DNA of 64,000 nt from Bifidobacterium saguini DSM 23967 (GTDB lineage: Bacteria > Actinomycetota > Actinomycetes > Actinomycetales > Bifidobacteriaceae). A model generated the notes under the pieces. The model saw only the letters and a list, made by a program, of their open reading frames with translations. It had not been told where the DNA came from and ran no database searches. A program made the translations under genes and the position numbers. The stretch is from assembly GCF_000741715.1 (NCBI RefSeq), contig NZ_JGZN01000016.1, positions 1 through 64,000 on the forward strand. Reading direction: 5' to 3'. Positions 39,489 to 49,059 of the stretch are shown piece after piece (the first letter of the stretch is position 1; every line of letters starts with the position of its first letter).

Positions 39489-42131
39489 TTAGGCTTCGGC
39501 GAGCGCCTCAACAGGAGGCGTGCTCACTGCCCTGCGTGCGGGGAATACGCTGGCGAGCAATGCTGCCACGGCTGCCACGGCGAGTACGATGCCGTTAATG
39601 CCCCATTCGAACGGGAACACCACTTTGCCGTACATACTGAACACCACGTATGCGCCCAGCCAGCCGAACAGGGTGCCAAGTAGTACGCCCGCGATGCCGG
39701 ATACCAGCGAGATGAGCAGGGCTTCCACCGCAAGAGAGCGTCGCAGCTGGCCTCGGGTCATGCCGATGGCGCGCAATGTGGCGGATTCTCGGGTGCGTTC
39801 GATCACTGACAGCGACAGCGTGTTGGCCACGCCGACAAGTGCGATGAGCACGGCCACAGCGATCAATCCCACCAGAAGCATCATCATGGAGTCGATCATC
39901 TTCGCCCATACGATGCGTTCGGCGATCGGTCCTGTCACTGTCGCATCAGCGCTCTTCTCCAATGCGGCCTGCATGTCGTTGTAGATGCCGTCAACGGAAA
40001 CTCCTGACTTGTCAGTATCTGCCTTGACCAGCAACACATGGGTGGCGGCATCGAGGTCACCATTGGTGAAATGGCTTTCATCCACGAATCCGACAGCTCC
40101 ATACTGTGCGGATACGCGACGGTAGTCGGCTTGGTTTGCTTGCAATGTCAGCGAACGCGTAGTGACGCCGTCCTGGTTCCATTCGGTAGAGAAATCAGCC
40201 GTGCCATTGGCGAACTGCAGTTCCTTGCCGGTTTGCGCATTGTATGTTGGCATGAGCACGCTATCACTGTCGATGGAGGCGTTACCCAAGTTGGCACGCA
40301 TGACCTGCTTGACCTGATCGATGTTCTTCACACCGACCAGCAATGCGGACGTAGGCTGGGTTCCATCCGCTTTCTCCAAGGTCACGGAAACCGCCGGCGC
40401 ATACAATGTGTCGGACACGCCGTTGATGTCGGCTACATCCTTGGCCATTTGCTGGCTGATGTCATCGCCCATGGCCACGATGTCGACGCTATAACGGGTG
40501 GCGAGCGCACCATTCATAGTCTCTTTGGCGCTAGCGGCACCGGTTGCGATGGTGGAAACCAGGGTGACACCGATGAGCAGAGCGGCACCGGTTGCTGCGA
40601 TGCGTCGCGGATTCTTCTGAATGTTGGCGTGCGCAACCGTTGCGGAAGGTCCTGTCAGCGAGGCCAACGCTCCAACGCCCTTCATGAGGGTCGGCATCCA
40701 AAACACCGCGGTGACCACCATGCCGAGGAACACCAGTGCGGCGCCGGCGATGGCTATGAGCAGAATCATCGTGAATTGATCGCTGTTCGCCTCCTCGCCG
40801 CCATTGGTGGCTTGTACCTGCCAGATGGAAAATACTGCCATGGCGATACCGACCACCACCATCAGAATACCGATTATGGCTCGCGTGAGGCTGGAACGAC
40901 GGTTGTCGGTCAGTTCAATCGGGCGCAATGCCTCCAATGGCGTCACCGCAGTAGCGGAACGTGCGGATCCCAAGGATGCGAGCACCGTCACCACAATACC
41001 GAAGAGAATAGGTACGACGGCGGCCTGCCAAGAGAAATTGAATCGCATACCCTCTTGCATGATGTCGCTGACGCACATGCCCCACATGAGCAGGCTTCCA
41101 AGCACCACGCCAAGCACGGATGCGACGAAGCCGAGCACCACCGCTTCGAACAGCACGGAACCATACAGTTGGCCTTTCTTTGCGCCGATGGTGCGTAGCA
41201 AGGCGAGTGTGCGGCGGCGTTGCGCCACGAGCACTTGGAACGTGTTGGCGATCACCAGAGCCGCCACGAACATGGCAAGCACGCCGAAGCACATAAGGAA
41301 TGTGGTGACGATGTTGGTTTGGTTGCCGCTTAAGGATTTGATGCTTTCGTCACTGATTTGCTGTCGTGACATCAGATCGAAATGCTTTGGCAGCAACGCT
41401 TTCACACCGTTGATGGTTTTTGCGGATACGCTGTTTCCATCCAAGGCAAGGTCGAGATACACCATTGTTGTTCCGGTGGCGTTGAAATCGTCCACTCCCT
41501 GCATTGCGGCAAGCAGATTGTTGGATCCTACGATCGCACCACCATAGTATGAGTAGACGCCGTTCGGATCGGACGTGAGTCCTACCACGCGCACGTTGTC
41601 CGCCTTGGCTTTGCCATCGTCGCCTACCGCATATCGGGAGGTCAGGCTTACAGTGTCTCCAACGCCGACGTTCAACTGTTTCGCCATGTCTTCCGGCAGC
41701 GCGACTTCGTTGGAATCCTTCGGCTGGTCCCCTTCCGTGATATTCACGGGGAGCATGTTCTTCTGTGCCGCGGTGGAAATGATCTCGCCGCTGACGGTGC
41801 TGTCTCCCTTGGAAACGCTGACGCCGGTTTCCACCGAGGCACGGACGCCGCCAACCCCTTCGATGCCGGCGATCTGGTCGAGATGAAAGTCGCCGACAGT
41901 GCTGGAATACGCCTCGTTGAGTTCCTTATCGCTCAGGTCGGAGCTGTTGACGGTCACCGCATAGTTGGCGTTTCCGAACATGGCGGTCAGCTGCCGTGTC
42001 AGGGAGTCGTTCATGGCATTGCCGAACAGGAAGGTGCTGGCGATGAACGCCGTGCCGATCATGATGGCGATGCCTGCGGGTATGAGCATGCGCTTGGTTT
42101 TTCGCATGAGTTTCAAAGTGATGGACCACAT
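39489..42131 (-). CDS. ABC transporter permease, FtsX/MacB type
   Basis: 880 aa. An N-terminal membrane segment (MLIPAGIAIMIGTAFIASTF) is followed by a large extracytoplasmic domain (residues about 45-260), then an FtsX core (VTTFLMCFGVLAMFVAALVI, LLRTIGAKKGQLYG). A second copy follows (GAALLIGVTLVSTIATGAAS; ATLRAIGMTRGQLRRSLAVE), making eight or more membrane segments. It works with the ATPase encoded upstream, perhaps for export of peptides or lipids or for antibiotic defence. Confidence 0.93.
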   Translation of the reverse strand: MWSITLKLMRKTKRMLIPAGIAIMIGTAFIASTFLFGNAMNDSLTRQLTAMFGNANYAVTVNSSDLSDKELNEAYSSTVGDFHLDQIAGIEGVGGVRASVETGVSVSKGDSTVSGEIISTAAQKNMLPVNITEGDQPKDSNEVALPEDMAKQLNVGVGDTVSLTSRYAVGDDGKAKADNVRVVGLTSDPNGVYSYYGGAIVGSNNLLAAMQGVDDFNATGTTMVYLDLALDGNSVSAKTINGVKALLPKHFDLMSRQQISDESIKSLSGNQTNIVTTFLMCFGVLAMFVAALVIANTFQVLVAQRRRTLALLRTIGAKKGQLYGSVLFEAVVLGFVASVLGVVLGSLLMWGMCVSDIMQEGMRFNFSWQAAVVPILFGIVVTVLASLGSARSATAVTPLEALRPIELTDNRRSSLTRAIIGILMVVVGIAMAVFSIWQVQATNGGEEANSDQFTMILLIAIAGAALVFLGMVVTAVFWMPTLMKGVGALASLTGPSATVAHANIQKNPRRIAATGAALLIGVTLVSTIATGAASAKETMNGALATRYSVDIVAMGDDISQQMAKDVADINGVSDTLYAPAVSVTLEKADGTQPTSALLVGVKNIDQVKQVMRANLGNASIDSDSVLMPTYNAQTGKELQFANGTADFSTEWNQDGVTTRSLTLQANQADYRRVSAQYGAVGFVDESHFTNGDLDAATHVLLVKADTDKSGVSVDGIYNDMQAALEKSADATVTGPIAERIVWAKMIDSMMMLLVGLIAVAVLIALVGVANTLSLSVIERTRESATLRAIGMTRGQLRRSLAVEALLISLVSGIAGVLLGTLFGWLGAYVVFSMYGKVVFPFEWGINGIVLAVAAVAALLASVFPARRAVSTPPVEALAEA

Positions 42132-42172
42132 GGTGGATTCTGTTCCCTTCTTCGAATGCTTCTATAGTGCGT

Positions 42173-42964
42173 TTAGCGGGAATGTCTCGCGGAAGCCACA
42201 TTCATTGTGGCGGCCTCACGTTCCTTCATCAGCAGTTCACTCATCTGGTCTGCTGTCGGCTTGTTTACGTCCGCCACGATCTGGCCGTCGGCGAACACGA
42301 GCGCACGGTCGGCGTAAGACGCGGCGACCGCATCATGCGTGACCATGATGATGGTTTGGCCAAGTTCGTTGACGGAACGTTTCAGGAAGCTCAGCACTTC
42401 GGCGCTTGATACGGAATCAAGATTGCCGGTGGGCTCGTCTGCGAACACCAGTTTCGGTTTGGTGATCAATGCTCGCGCAATGGCAACACGCTGCTGCTGG
42501 CCTCCCGATAGTTCGTTCGGACGATGGTTGAGACGTTCCTTAAGGCCAAGCGTTTCCACCAGCAGACGCAACCACTGTCGGTCGGGTTTCGCTCCAGCCA
42601 AGGTCAATGGCATGAGAATGTTCTGTTCGGCGGTGAACATCGGCAGCAGGTTGAAGCTTTGGAAGATGAAGCCGATCTTGTGGCGACGTAGCAAGGTGAG
42701 CTGCTTGTCGTCCATGCGGGTCAGGTCGGCGCCGCCGAACAAGATATGGCCGGAAGTGGCGGAGTCGAGACCGGCGAGCGTGTGCATCAGCGTGGATTTG
42801 CCGGAACCGGATGGGCCCATGATGGCGGTGAATTTGCCGCGTTCGAAACTCACGTTCACGCCGCGCAGGGCGTGAACCATATTGCTGCCGGTGCCGTAGT
42901 TCTTGACCAAGTCGACGGCCTGAATAACGATGCCGCGCGATGCGGACGGGTTCTGCACGTTCAT
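42173..42964 (-). CDS. ABC transporter ATP-binding protein, MacB/LolD type
   Basis: 263 aa from the ATG at 42964 (GGAGAGG upstream). Walker A GPSGSGKST, Q-loop FIFQSFNLLP, signature LSGGQQQRVAIARAL, Walker B LVFADEPTGNLD and the MVTHD switch His are all present. It pairs with the 880-residue permease 41 bases downstream. Opposite a two-component system, as in many bacitracin- or bacteriocin-response loci. Confidence 0.95.
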   Translation of the reverse strand: MNVQNPSASRGIVIQAVDLVKNYGTGSNMVHALRGVNVSFERGKFTAIMGPSGSGKSTLMHTLAGLDSATSGHILFGGADLTRMDDKQLTLLRRHKIGFIFQSFNLLPMFTAEQNILMPLTLAGAKPDRQWLRLLVETLGLKERLNHRPNELSGGQQQRVAIARALITKPKLVFADEPTGNLDSVSSAEVLSFLKRSVNELGQTIIMVTHDAVAASYADRALVFADGQIVADVNKPTADQMSELLMKEREAATMNVASARHSR

Positions 42965-43312
42965 AATGCCTCTCCATATTGGGCCGGGCCTTATGCCCGG
43001 ATGATGATTCCAACTTATGAAGAAATAACGGCGCGCCCCATCGTGCGCCAGACTGAATTGGGCGGTCGGCCACGCGCCGGCCCTCATCCTTGAGGATTAT
43101 GTCGTCTCAGGTCTCACACTATTCATGCCTCTGCGCAAACAGTGTGAGGCATACAGACGCAAGAAAGCCCGCACTGCATGACGTCAGTGCGAGCTTTCTA
43201 CTCCTTGAGTCAAGTTATCGGACGGAAGGCACCCCATGCGGCTCGATGATTCGCGATGCACCCCATTAGCATCGCGCCCCTTCTCATCGGGCCGTCAACC
43301 CTCCTGTCGACC
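42965..43312. other. Intergenic region, 348 bases, with terminator of metY
   Basis: No gene is seen. It holds three hairpins: CCTCA/TGAGG (43082-43095), CTCACACT/AGTGTGAG (43113-43148), and the metY-side terminator at 43162-43199. The promoter of the ABC operon must lie between 42965 and about 43100 but no consensus stands out. Confidence 0.6.
43162..43199. terminator. Terminator downstream of metY
   Basis: AGAAAGC and CGCACTG (43162-43176) pair with CAGTGCG and GCTTTCT (43185-43199), one internal C/A mismatch, loop CATGACGT. It is 113 bases beyond the metY stop. Confidence 0.75.
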
Positions 43313-44626
43313 TCACTTGGCCAAGCCGGAAGCGCGAAGGGCCTCGAAGCCGCCCTTCAGGTCATCGAGAATGTCCTCGATGTTCTCGGTGCCGATGGAC
43401 AGGCGGATGGTGCCCTGGTGAATGCCCTGGTCCTCGAGCTCTTCCAGGGTCTCCTGGGAGTGCGTAGTGGAAGCCGGGTGGATGACGAGGGACTTTGCGT
43501 CGGCCACATTGGCCAGCAGAGAGAACAGGTGCAGATTGTCGATGAAGACACGAGCTGCATCCTTGCCACCCTTGATGTCGAAGGTGAAGATGGAGCCAGC
43601 ACCGTTCGGGAAGTACTTCTCGTACAGGTCATGGTCCGGGCGTCCCGGAATGGACGGGTGAGAAACGGATTCGACTTCCGGCACGGTCTGCAGGTATTCG
43701 ACAACCTTCAGTGCGTTCTGGACGTGGCGCTCAACGCGCAGGGACAGGGTTTCAGTGCCCTGCAGCAGGAGGAAGGCAGCGAACGGAGACAGCGTGGCAC
43801 CAGTGTCGCGCAGCAGGATGGCGCGGATGCGGGTCACGAATGCGGTGCCGCCCAGAGCTTCGTAGAAGTTCAGACCGTGGTAGGACGGATCCGGCTCGGT
43901 CAGGGTCGGGAACTTACCCGGCACCTCAGCCCAGTTGAAGTTACCGCCTTCAACGATCACACCGCCCAAGGTAGTGCCATGTCCACCGATGAACTTGGTG
44001 GCGGATTCGACCACGACGTCAGCACCGTGCTCCAGCGGGCGGAACAGGTACGGGGTGGCGAAGGTGTTGTCGACGATCACCGGCAGATGATGCTTATGAG
44101 CGATCTCAGAGATGGCCTCGAAGTCCGGCAGATCAGCGTTCGGGTTGCCGAAAGTCTCGAAGTAGACGAGCTTGGTGTTCTCCTGGATGGCGTCCTCGAA
44201 CTCCTGCGGGTTCTCAGCGGAGACGAAGGTGGTGGTGATGCCATCACGCGGCAGGGTGTGACGCAGCAGGTTGAAGGTACCACCGTAGATGTTCTTGGCG
44301 GCGACGATGTGGTCACCGGACTGGGTGATGTTGCGCACGGCGTATTCAACAGCGGCTGCACCAGAAGCCACGGCAAGACCTGCGGTACCACCTTCAAGGG
44401 CGGCGATACGATCCTCGAAGACACCCTGGGTGGAGTTGGTCAGACGGCCGTAGATGTTGCCCGGGTCAGCGAGACCGAAGCGAGCCTCGGCGTGATCGAA
44501 GTTGTGGAAAACGTAGGAAGTGGTGGCGTAAATCGGCACTGCGCGGGAATCGGTAGCCGGATCGGCCTGCTCCTGGCCCACATGCAGCTGCAGGGTTTCA
44601 AAACGGTACTTCTTGTTCTCGGCCAT
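43313..44626 (-). CDS. metY: O-acetylhomoserine sulfhydrylase (aminocarboxypropyltransferase)
   Basis: 437 aa from the ATG at 44626 (CAAGGAGC upstream). PLP enzyme of the Cys/Met metabolism family: [67 protein letters not shown] and the PLP lysine in [16 protein letters not shown]. The length of about 430 residues and the insert after HGTT separate it from cystathionine synthases/lyases (about 390). It joins sulfide to O-acetylhomoserine to form homocysteine. Confidence 0.93.
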   Translation of the reverse strand: MAENKKYRFETLQLHVGQEQADPATDSRAVPIYATTSYVFHNFDHAEARFGLADPGNIYGRLTNSTQGVFEDRIAALEGGTAGLAVASGAAAVEYAVRNITQSGDHIVAAKNIYGGTFNLLRHTLPRDGITTTFVSAENPQEFEDAIQENTKLVYFETFGNPNADLPDFEAISEIAHKHHLPVIVDNTFATPYLFRPLEHGADVVVESATKFIGGHGTTLGGVIVEGGNFNWAEVPGKFPTLTEPDPSYHGLNFYEALGGTAFVTRIRAILLRDTGATLSPFAAFLLLQGTETLSLRVERHVQNALKVVEYLQTVPEVESVSHPSIPGRPDHDLYEKYFPNGAGSIFTFDIKGGKDAARVFIDNLHLFSLLANVADAKSLVIHPASTTHSQETLEELEDQGIHQGTIRLSIGTENIEDILDDLKGGFEALRASGLAK

Positions 44627-44988
44627 TGGTGTGCTCCTTGCTGGTTGTGCTGGTCGCGAGGTTCTTTTCCTTGCCACCCGCCTGCCGTATTCGGCGGTTG
44701 GCGAGGTGTTGGTTATGAAAGTACGCGTGTGACTCGGCGCGGCGCAAGCTGAGCGTTATCACGGTTGCCTATAGACCCTTATAACCCGTTGGAATCATTG
44801 GGATTGCGAGTGGTTTGCGTTGCCATTTTTCTTGCCTAAAATCTCGCGACACGCCGAAGCGAGCATATGCGCCGCACGCACAGCATGCGGGCATTCGAAC
44901 CATCAAAAATTGCTTTCTGCGTTACGCTCGTCACAGAACCATTCCACTTGGCCAAGAGTCGAGCAAGAGCCGAAAGAGAACCCACCTT
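44627..44988. other. Divergent promoter region of metY and the pyridoxine-kinase gene, 362 bases
   Basis: No gene is supported; an open frame reading into the kinase from 44815 has no start signal. A 10-bp hairpin with one mismatch, GCCACCCGCC/GGCGGTTGGC (44673-44702), lies in the metY leader. I could not match a known riboswitch or regulator site. Confidence 0.5.
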
Positions 44989-45900
44989 ATGACTGACGTG
45001 ACGTTGTATGACCGCGATTCGCATTACATTCCACGCGTGGCCGCCGTGCACGATATGTGCGGCTATGGCAAGTGTTCTTTGACGGCGGCTATTCCGATTC
45101 TTTCGGCAGCTGGTTGCGACGTATGCCCCGTACCGACCGCACTGTTCTCCGCGCACACCAAATACAAAGTGTTCACCTTCCACGACACCACGGATATACT
45201 CAATGGTTATTTGGACGCGTGGCAGGCCGAGGATGTGGAGCTCGACGGCATCTATTCCGGGTTCCTGGGCTCGCCCGAACAGGTGGCGATCATTCAGCGT
45301 TTGTACCGTGAGTATCCGAATGCTTTGCGTTTGGTCGATCCGGTGATGGGCGACGGCGGGCAGATGTACCCCACGTATACGCCGGAATTGTGCGAGGCAA
45401 TGAGTGCGTTGGCAGTGGGCGCCGATGTGTTGATGCCGAATCTGACCGAGGCTGCGATTCTCACCAAAACCGATTACCCCGGCCATGATTTGGATGACGC
45501 AAGCGTCAATCGCATGCTTGAAGCACTGCTGGAACTTGGTGCGAAGAACGTGGTGCTGAAGGGCATCGACCGCGGAGATGGGCGCATCATCAATTATGTG
45601 GCGAGCGCCGCAACCGGCGTGGAACAGAAGATCGAACTCGGCCACGAGAAGCTGCCCTATATGATTCATGGCACCGGAGATGCGTTTGCATCCGCCTTGT
45701 GCGGGGCAGTATTGGCGGGGCGTGGCCTTGCCGAGTCGGCACGTATCGCCGGCGAATTCGTGCGCCATGCGATGGCCAATACGCGTAACCAGCCGCATTT
45801 TGAAGACCGTGGTTTGAGCTTCGAACTGAATCTTGGCGAGCTCACCGAGCTACCATTCATGGCTCCCTCTGTCGAGGGAGCTGTCAGCACAGCTGACTGA
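44989..45900 (+). CDS. Pyridoxal/pyridoxamine kinase (PdxK/PdxY family)
   Basis: 303 aa from the ATG at 44989, preceded only by the weak GAAAGAGA. Ribokinase fold: VAAVHDMCGYGKCSLTAAIP, VDPVMGDGGQMYPTYTPE, MPNLTEAAILT, and IHGTGDAFASALCGAVLAGR with the catalytic Asp in GTGD. It phosphorylates vitamin B6 forms. The last 13 residues (MAPSVEGAVSTAD) are encoded by a copy of an interspersed repeat (45861-45907) and are probably not part of the ancestral protein. Confidence 0.88.
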   Translation: MTDVTLYDRDSHYIPRVAAVHDMCGYGKCSLTAAIPILSAAGCDVCPVPTALFSAHTKYKVFTFHDTTDILNGYLDAWQAEDVELDGIYSGFLGSPEQVAIIQRLYREYPNALRLVDPVMGDGGQMYPTYTPELCEAMSALAVGADVLMPNLTEAAILTKTDYPGHDLDDASVNRMLEALLELGAKNVVLKGIDRGDGRIINYVASAATGVEQKIELGHEKLPYMIHGTGDAFASALCGAVLAGRGLAESARIAGEFVRHAMANTRNQPHFEDRGLSFELNLGELTELPFMAPSVEGAVSTAD

Positions 45901-45907
45901 GGGAGAG
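45861..45907. repeat. Interspersed palindromic repeat, copy 1
   Basis: GGCTCCCTCTGTCGAGGGAG, then CTGTCAGCACAGCTGACTGA and GGGAGAG. Three nested pairings: CTCCCT/AGGGAG, TCAGC/GCTGA, and an outer CTCCCTC/GAGGGAG. The same layout recurs at 47730-47778. It overlaps the 3' end of the kinase gene. Confidence 0.85.
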
Positions 45908-45925
45908 TACCAACAGTTCCATGAA

Positions 45926-47095
45926 TTACCTGTTCTTGAAATACTTGAGCAGGTGACTTTCACGCGTCAACAATACGGCCACGAATGCGCCGCACAGCAC
46001 TCCCACGGTGGCGGCTACTGGCACGCGTATGAGCGTATCAGTCAGTGCCATCGCTTCGGCCGTATTGTTGCTGAGCCAAACCCAAACCAGTAATGGGCTG
46101 GCTATCAGCACACCTGCTAAGCTCCACGCAACAGTTTCCAGCATGATTTGCGCCAACAGTGCGGTTTTCGGTACACCGCAGTGCAATGCGGATGCCATTT
46201 CCAGTTTGCGCATACGCGTGGCAATAAGCCCTAATATCAGCGCTGCTGCGAGCGCAATCCATGGCACGTAGGCTGTGAGTCGGGACTGGAATACTGTTGC
46301 GCTGTCCAGCTCGCTGCCTTTGGCGGTGTTGAGCTTGTATATCTGCGGTCGTTCTGCTGCACTTGCGCTGACTGTACCGTCGCTGGACAGTCGAATCAAT
46401 GATTCGAGATTCTTGGTTTGCGGCCATGCGCGCACCCAGCATTGACTGAACGCGGTACTGGAGTCTGCGGGAACCGGTGTCAGTGTTACATAGGAGAAGC
46501 CTGATTTTCTGCCGTCATCCGGCCAGTCGAATATGCCGGACACGTCCAGCTTGCGCCCGTCTTTCAAGGCCAGGGATTGCCCGGCTTGGGCTTGGAAGGG
46601 TTTCGCGGCTTCGCTGGAAAGCAATACACCTTCCTGACTCGTGGGAGCATGCTCAGGCTCCTGAGTCTCGCTATACTGCCACCCCGTGCCAGTAGTGCTT
46701 CGCATAAATACTTCGACTGCGCCCGGCGTGATTTCATACAATGGCACGCTGGTAGAGGGCAACGTTGCGAACACCAGTTTGATATCGGTTTGCCGCACCG
46801 CGCCGGCCGCCTCTACCCCGTCCAGTGACGCGAGCCGATCACAGGCGGCTCCATCAATGTGATTGGGGTATTCCAAGATCCAGGTCGAACCGCCTGACGC
46901 CACGTATTCATCGGTTTGCCGCTGGATCCTCACAATGGTGAGCCAGTCAGCTCCGGCGAGCAGCACGATTAGGCAAGCAAGTCCAATTGCCAGTGCGCAT
47001 GCATGGCTGGTTCCGGTGATGAGATTGCGCCATGCTTCCCCGAGCATGCCGGCGATATGCATGCGAGGTTTCGCACTATTGTGCTGAAACTTCAT
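45926..47095 (-). CDS. ABC transporter permease, FtsX-like (MacB-type membrane part)
   Basis: 389 aa from the ATG at 47095 (GAGGAGCACC upstream), overlapping the ATPase gene by 20 bases. One N-terminal membrane segment (HACALAIGLACLIVLLAGAD), an extracytoplasmic domain of about 230 residues, and three C-terminal membrane segments (AYVPWIALAAALILGLIATR, ETVAWSLAGVLIASPLLVWV, VAATVGVLCGAFVAVLL). This four-TM layout is that of a MacB half without its ATPase, which is a separate gene here. Confidence 0.88.
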   Translation of the reverse strand: MKFQHNSAKPRMHIAGMLGEAWRNLITGTSHACALAIGLACLIVLLAGADWLTIVRIQRQTDEYVASGGSTWILEYPNHIDGAACDRLASLDGVEAAGAVRQTDIKLVFATLPSTSVPLYEITPGAVEVFMRSTTGTGWQYSETQEPEHAPTSQEGVLLSSEAAKPFQAQAGQSLALKDGRKLDVSGIFDWPDDGRKSGFSYVTLTPVPADSSTAFSQCWVRAWPQTKNLESLIRLSSDGTVSASAAERPQIYKLNTAKGSELDSATVFQSRLTAYVPWIALAAALILGLIATRMRKLEMASALHCGVPKTALLAQIMLETVAWSLAGVLIASPLLVWVWLSNNTAEAMALTDTLIRVPVAATVGVLCGAFVAVLLTRESHLLKYFKNR

Positions 47096-47825
47096 GGTGC
47101 TCCTCCTCGCTCTGCCAGTCACGCAGATCAATCAGATCGGTGCATGCGTCTCGCGTGCGCGGATCATGGGTGGCCACCACTACGATGGCTCCGCTCATCG
47201 AAAGGTTATGGAGATGCTCGTTGACGGTGGCGGCGGTGTTGAGATCCAATTGCGCGGTCGGCTCATCTACGAGCAGCAGCCCTGCATGCGAAGCCACGCC
47301 ACGTGCCAACATGAGCCGCTGGGCTTCGCCGCCTGATAAATCACGAAATGGTTTATCGGCCAGCGCACGCAATCCGAAGGCTTCTAGCAGTTCCATGGCG
47401 TGCATTTCCGCATCCCGCCGCCGCTCCCCTCGGGCAATGAACGGCAAAGCCACATGATCAATCGCCGAACGTCGGGCTACGCCATGGGGATTCTGCAACA
47501 CCCAGCACACTCGCCCGCAATCGACGCGTTCCACGGAACCGGTTACCGGTGTGACCCATCCGGCGATGATGGACAGCAGCGTGGATTTGCCCGAACCGGA
47601 GGGGCCGGTCAACGCGTACACGTGTTGCGGCAGCAAAGTCATCGTCAGATGGCGAAACAGCATATCCTCACCGGTTCTATCGAAACTATGCCCCACGTTC
47701 GTGAGTATTACTTTTCTCGCTGAAGTGCTGGCTCCCTCTGACGAGGGAGCTGCCTCGCATCGCGAGGCTGAGGGAGAGACATCAAATGAATCTGTCGGCG
47801 GAGCCGACCATATAGCCTTGGCCAT
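47076..47825 (-). CDS. ABC transporter ATP-binding protein (MacB/LolD type) with repeat-derived N-terminal insertion
   Basis: 249 aa from the ATG at 47825, one base after the adaptor stop; an ATG at 47837 is possible. Walker A GPSGSGKSTLLS, a Q-loop-like VLQNPHG, signature DLSGGEAQRLMLARG, Walker B LLLVDEPTAQLD and the ATHDPR switch are present. Residues about 16-32 (SPSASRCEAAPSSEGA) come from an interspersed palindromic repeat (47730-47778) read in frame. The ABC core starts after it, so the domain itself is intact. Confidence 0.9.
   Translation of the reverse strand: MAKAIWSAPPTDSFDVSPSASRCEAAPSSEGASTSARKVILTNVGHSFDRTGEDMLFRHLTMTLLPQHVYALTGPSGSGKSTLLSIIAGWVTPVTGSVERVDCGRVCWVLQNPHGVARRSAIDHVALPFIARGERRRDAEMHAMELLEAFGLRALADKPFRDLSGGEAQRLMLARGVASHAGLLLVDEPTAQLDLNTAATVNEHLHNLSMSGAIVVVATHDPRTRDACTDLIDLRDWQSEEEHHEVSAQ
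47730..47778. repeat. Interspersed palindromic repeat, copy 2
   Basis: GGCTCCCTCTGACGAGGGAG, CTGCCTCGCATCGCGAGGCT, GAGGGAGAG. Same outer and first inner stems as copy 1; the second stem has changed on both sides (GCCTCGC/GCGAGGC against TCAGC/GCTGA), a compensatory change that argues for a conserved RNA or DNA fold. Confidence 0.85.
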
Positions 47826-47826
47826 G

Positions 47827-49014
47827 TCACTCACCATCTTGAACCGTGCAGTGTGCCGTGGTTTGCGGGGTGACGTCAACATGGTCGAAACCAGCATTAT
47901 CTCCCACACTAACCATGGTTTTGCCAAGCTGCGATGCGATAATCGACACCTGCACCGGCTTCGCGTCAACGCTGACGCATCCCGTGCCCGCGGTCGCATC
48001 ATACACGGCTGAGGGCGGCACGGTGAGCGCGGTCAGCGGCTGCTTCAATTTCCAGTCATAGGACACGTTCAATGTTCCACCTGAGGAAGCACCAGCAGTA
48101 TTTCCGGCAGACGCGCCACCGGCAGCCATCGAACCACCGGAATCCGAGCCGAGCGAAGCCATGCGGAATGCCACGGAATTATTGATTGCAGACAGCAATG
48201 CGGCATCCGTCAGTTCAGTGGCATCAGCCGGTACATCGAACGTTTGATCGCCAATCGTTATCACGCGCTCCCCCGCTACCAAATCCCCAGCAGTCGCCGG
48301 CAATGTGGCCTTAAGCGGAATCGCAGCCGTGGTGAACAAATCCTGACCAGCAGCGACCTGCCGGCCGACCGCAATGGAGGATTGCTTGACAGTTACCGAA
48401 TCAGCGGGCAACCATACAAACCAACTCGGATCGATGGTCCAGCCAGTGTCGCGACTCAATTGGCGAGCACCCACGGATTGAGCGAGCGCATTGTAAGCAG
48501 TAATCGTGTCCCAGGTCATCCAATCGCTATCCGGCGCATTGTAGCCGAGACGGCGCAGCGCGGCGTTGAGCCCCGCGGCGTCCGAGCCTCGCATGCCGCT
48601 CTTAAGCTCGCGGTACAGCGGTACATCGGTATGCAATGCCATGACCGGCGTGGCATCAACGTTGAACACCACCTGGCCGGATGCTATTGGTGCACCCGCG
48701 CTCATGGATATGCCTGTGACCGTGCCGGAGGTCGGCGAAGCAACCACCGAAGATTCTCCCAAGCTCACGGTAAGTGCCACCGAACGGGAATCATCGAACT
48801 GAGTGGACGCCACCTTCACGCTATCAGCTTCGGTATTGGAGACTAGTGACGGAGGAATCATCGAACGAGTCAGCAGGAACCCGCCGCCCACACCTATCGC
48901 AAGCATCACCAATGCCAGCAATATCACGATGGAAATCGCCACACCATTACGCGCGGACCTATGCTCTTTGCGAGAGACTGCGGCTCTGGATGCCACTGTG
49001 TTCCCCTGAGTCAT
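47827..49014 (-). CDS. Membrane-anchored efflux adaptor (MacA/HlyD-like) with peptidoglycan-binding domain
   Basis: 395 aa. N-terminal membrane anchor (VAISIVILLALVMLAIGVGGGF, residues about 25-47), a half of a lipoyl/barrel region (ESSVVASPTSGTVTGISMSA, IASGQVVFNVDATPVMAL), a peptidoglycan-binding-like domain (MRGSDAAGLNAALRRLGYNA, residues about 140-185), then beta-barrel segments and a Gly/Ser/Ala-rich loop. It joins the exporter of the next two genes to the cell wall. Divides 1 base from the ATPase gene. Confidence 0.85.
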   Translation of the reverse strand: MTQGNTVASRAAVSRKEHRSARNGVAISIVILLALVMLAIGVGGGFLLTRSMIPPSLVSNTEADSVKVASTQFDDSRSVALTVSLGESSVVASPTSGTVTGISMSAGAPIASGQVVFNVDATPVMALHTDVPLYRELKSGMRGSDAAGLNAALRRLGYNAPDSDWMTWDTITAYNALAQSVGARQLSRDTGWTIDPSWFVWLPADSVTVKQSSIAVGRQVAAGQDLFTTAAIPLKATLPATAGDLVAGERVITIGDQTFDVPADATELTDAALLSAINNSVAFRMASLGSDSGGSMAAGGASAGNTAGASSGGTLNVSYDWKLKQPLTALTVPPSAVYDATAGTGCVSVDAKPVQVSIIASQLGKTMVSVGDNAGFDHVDVTPQTTAHCTVQDGE

Positions 49015-49059
49015 GGCATTCTCCTTACCTTCGGCTCCGGCTCCCTTGCACTCACACCG

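Noticed and set aside
40038-41198. Plus-strand open frame of 386 codons
   Set aside because: It is antisense to the 880-residue permease, which has clear domain motifs. The frame has no start signal or recognisable domains.
44627-44988. Riboswitch before metY
   Set aside because: Only one hairpin was found. No match to SAM, SAH or other known riboswitch cores could be made by eye.
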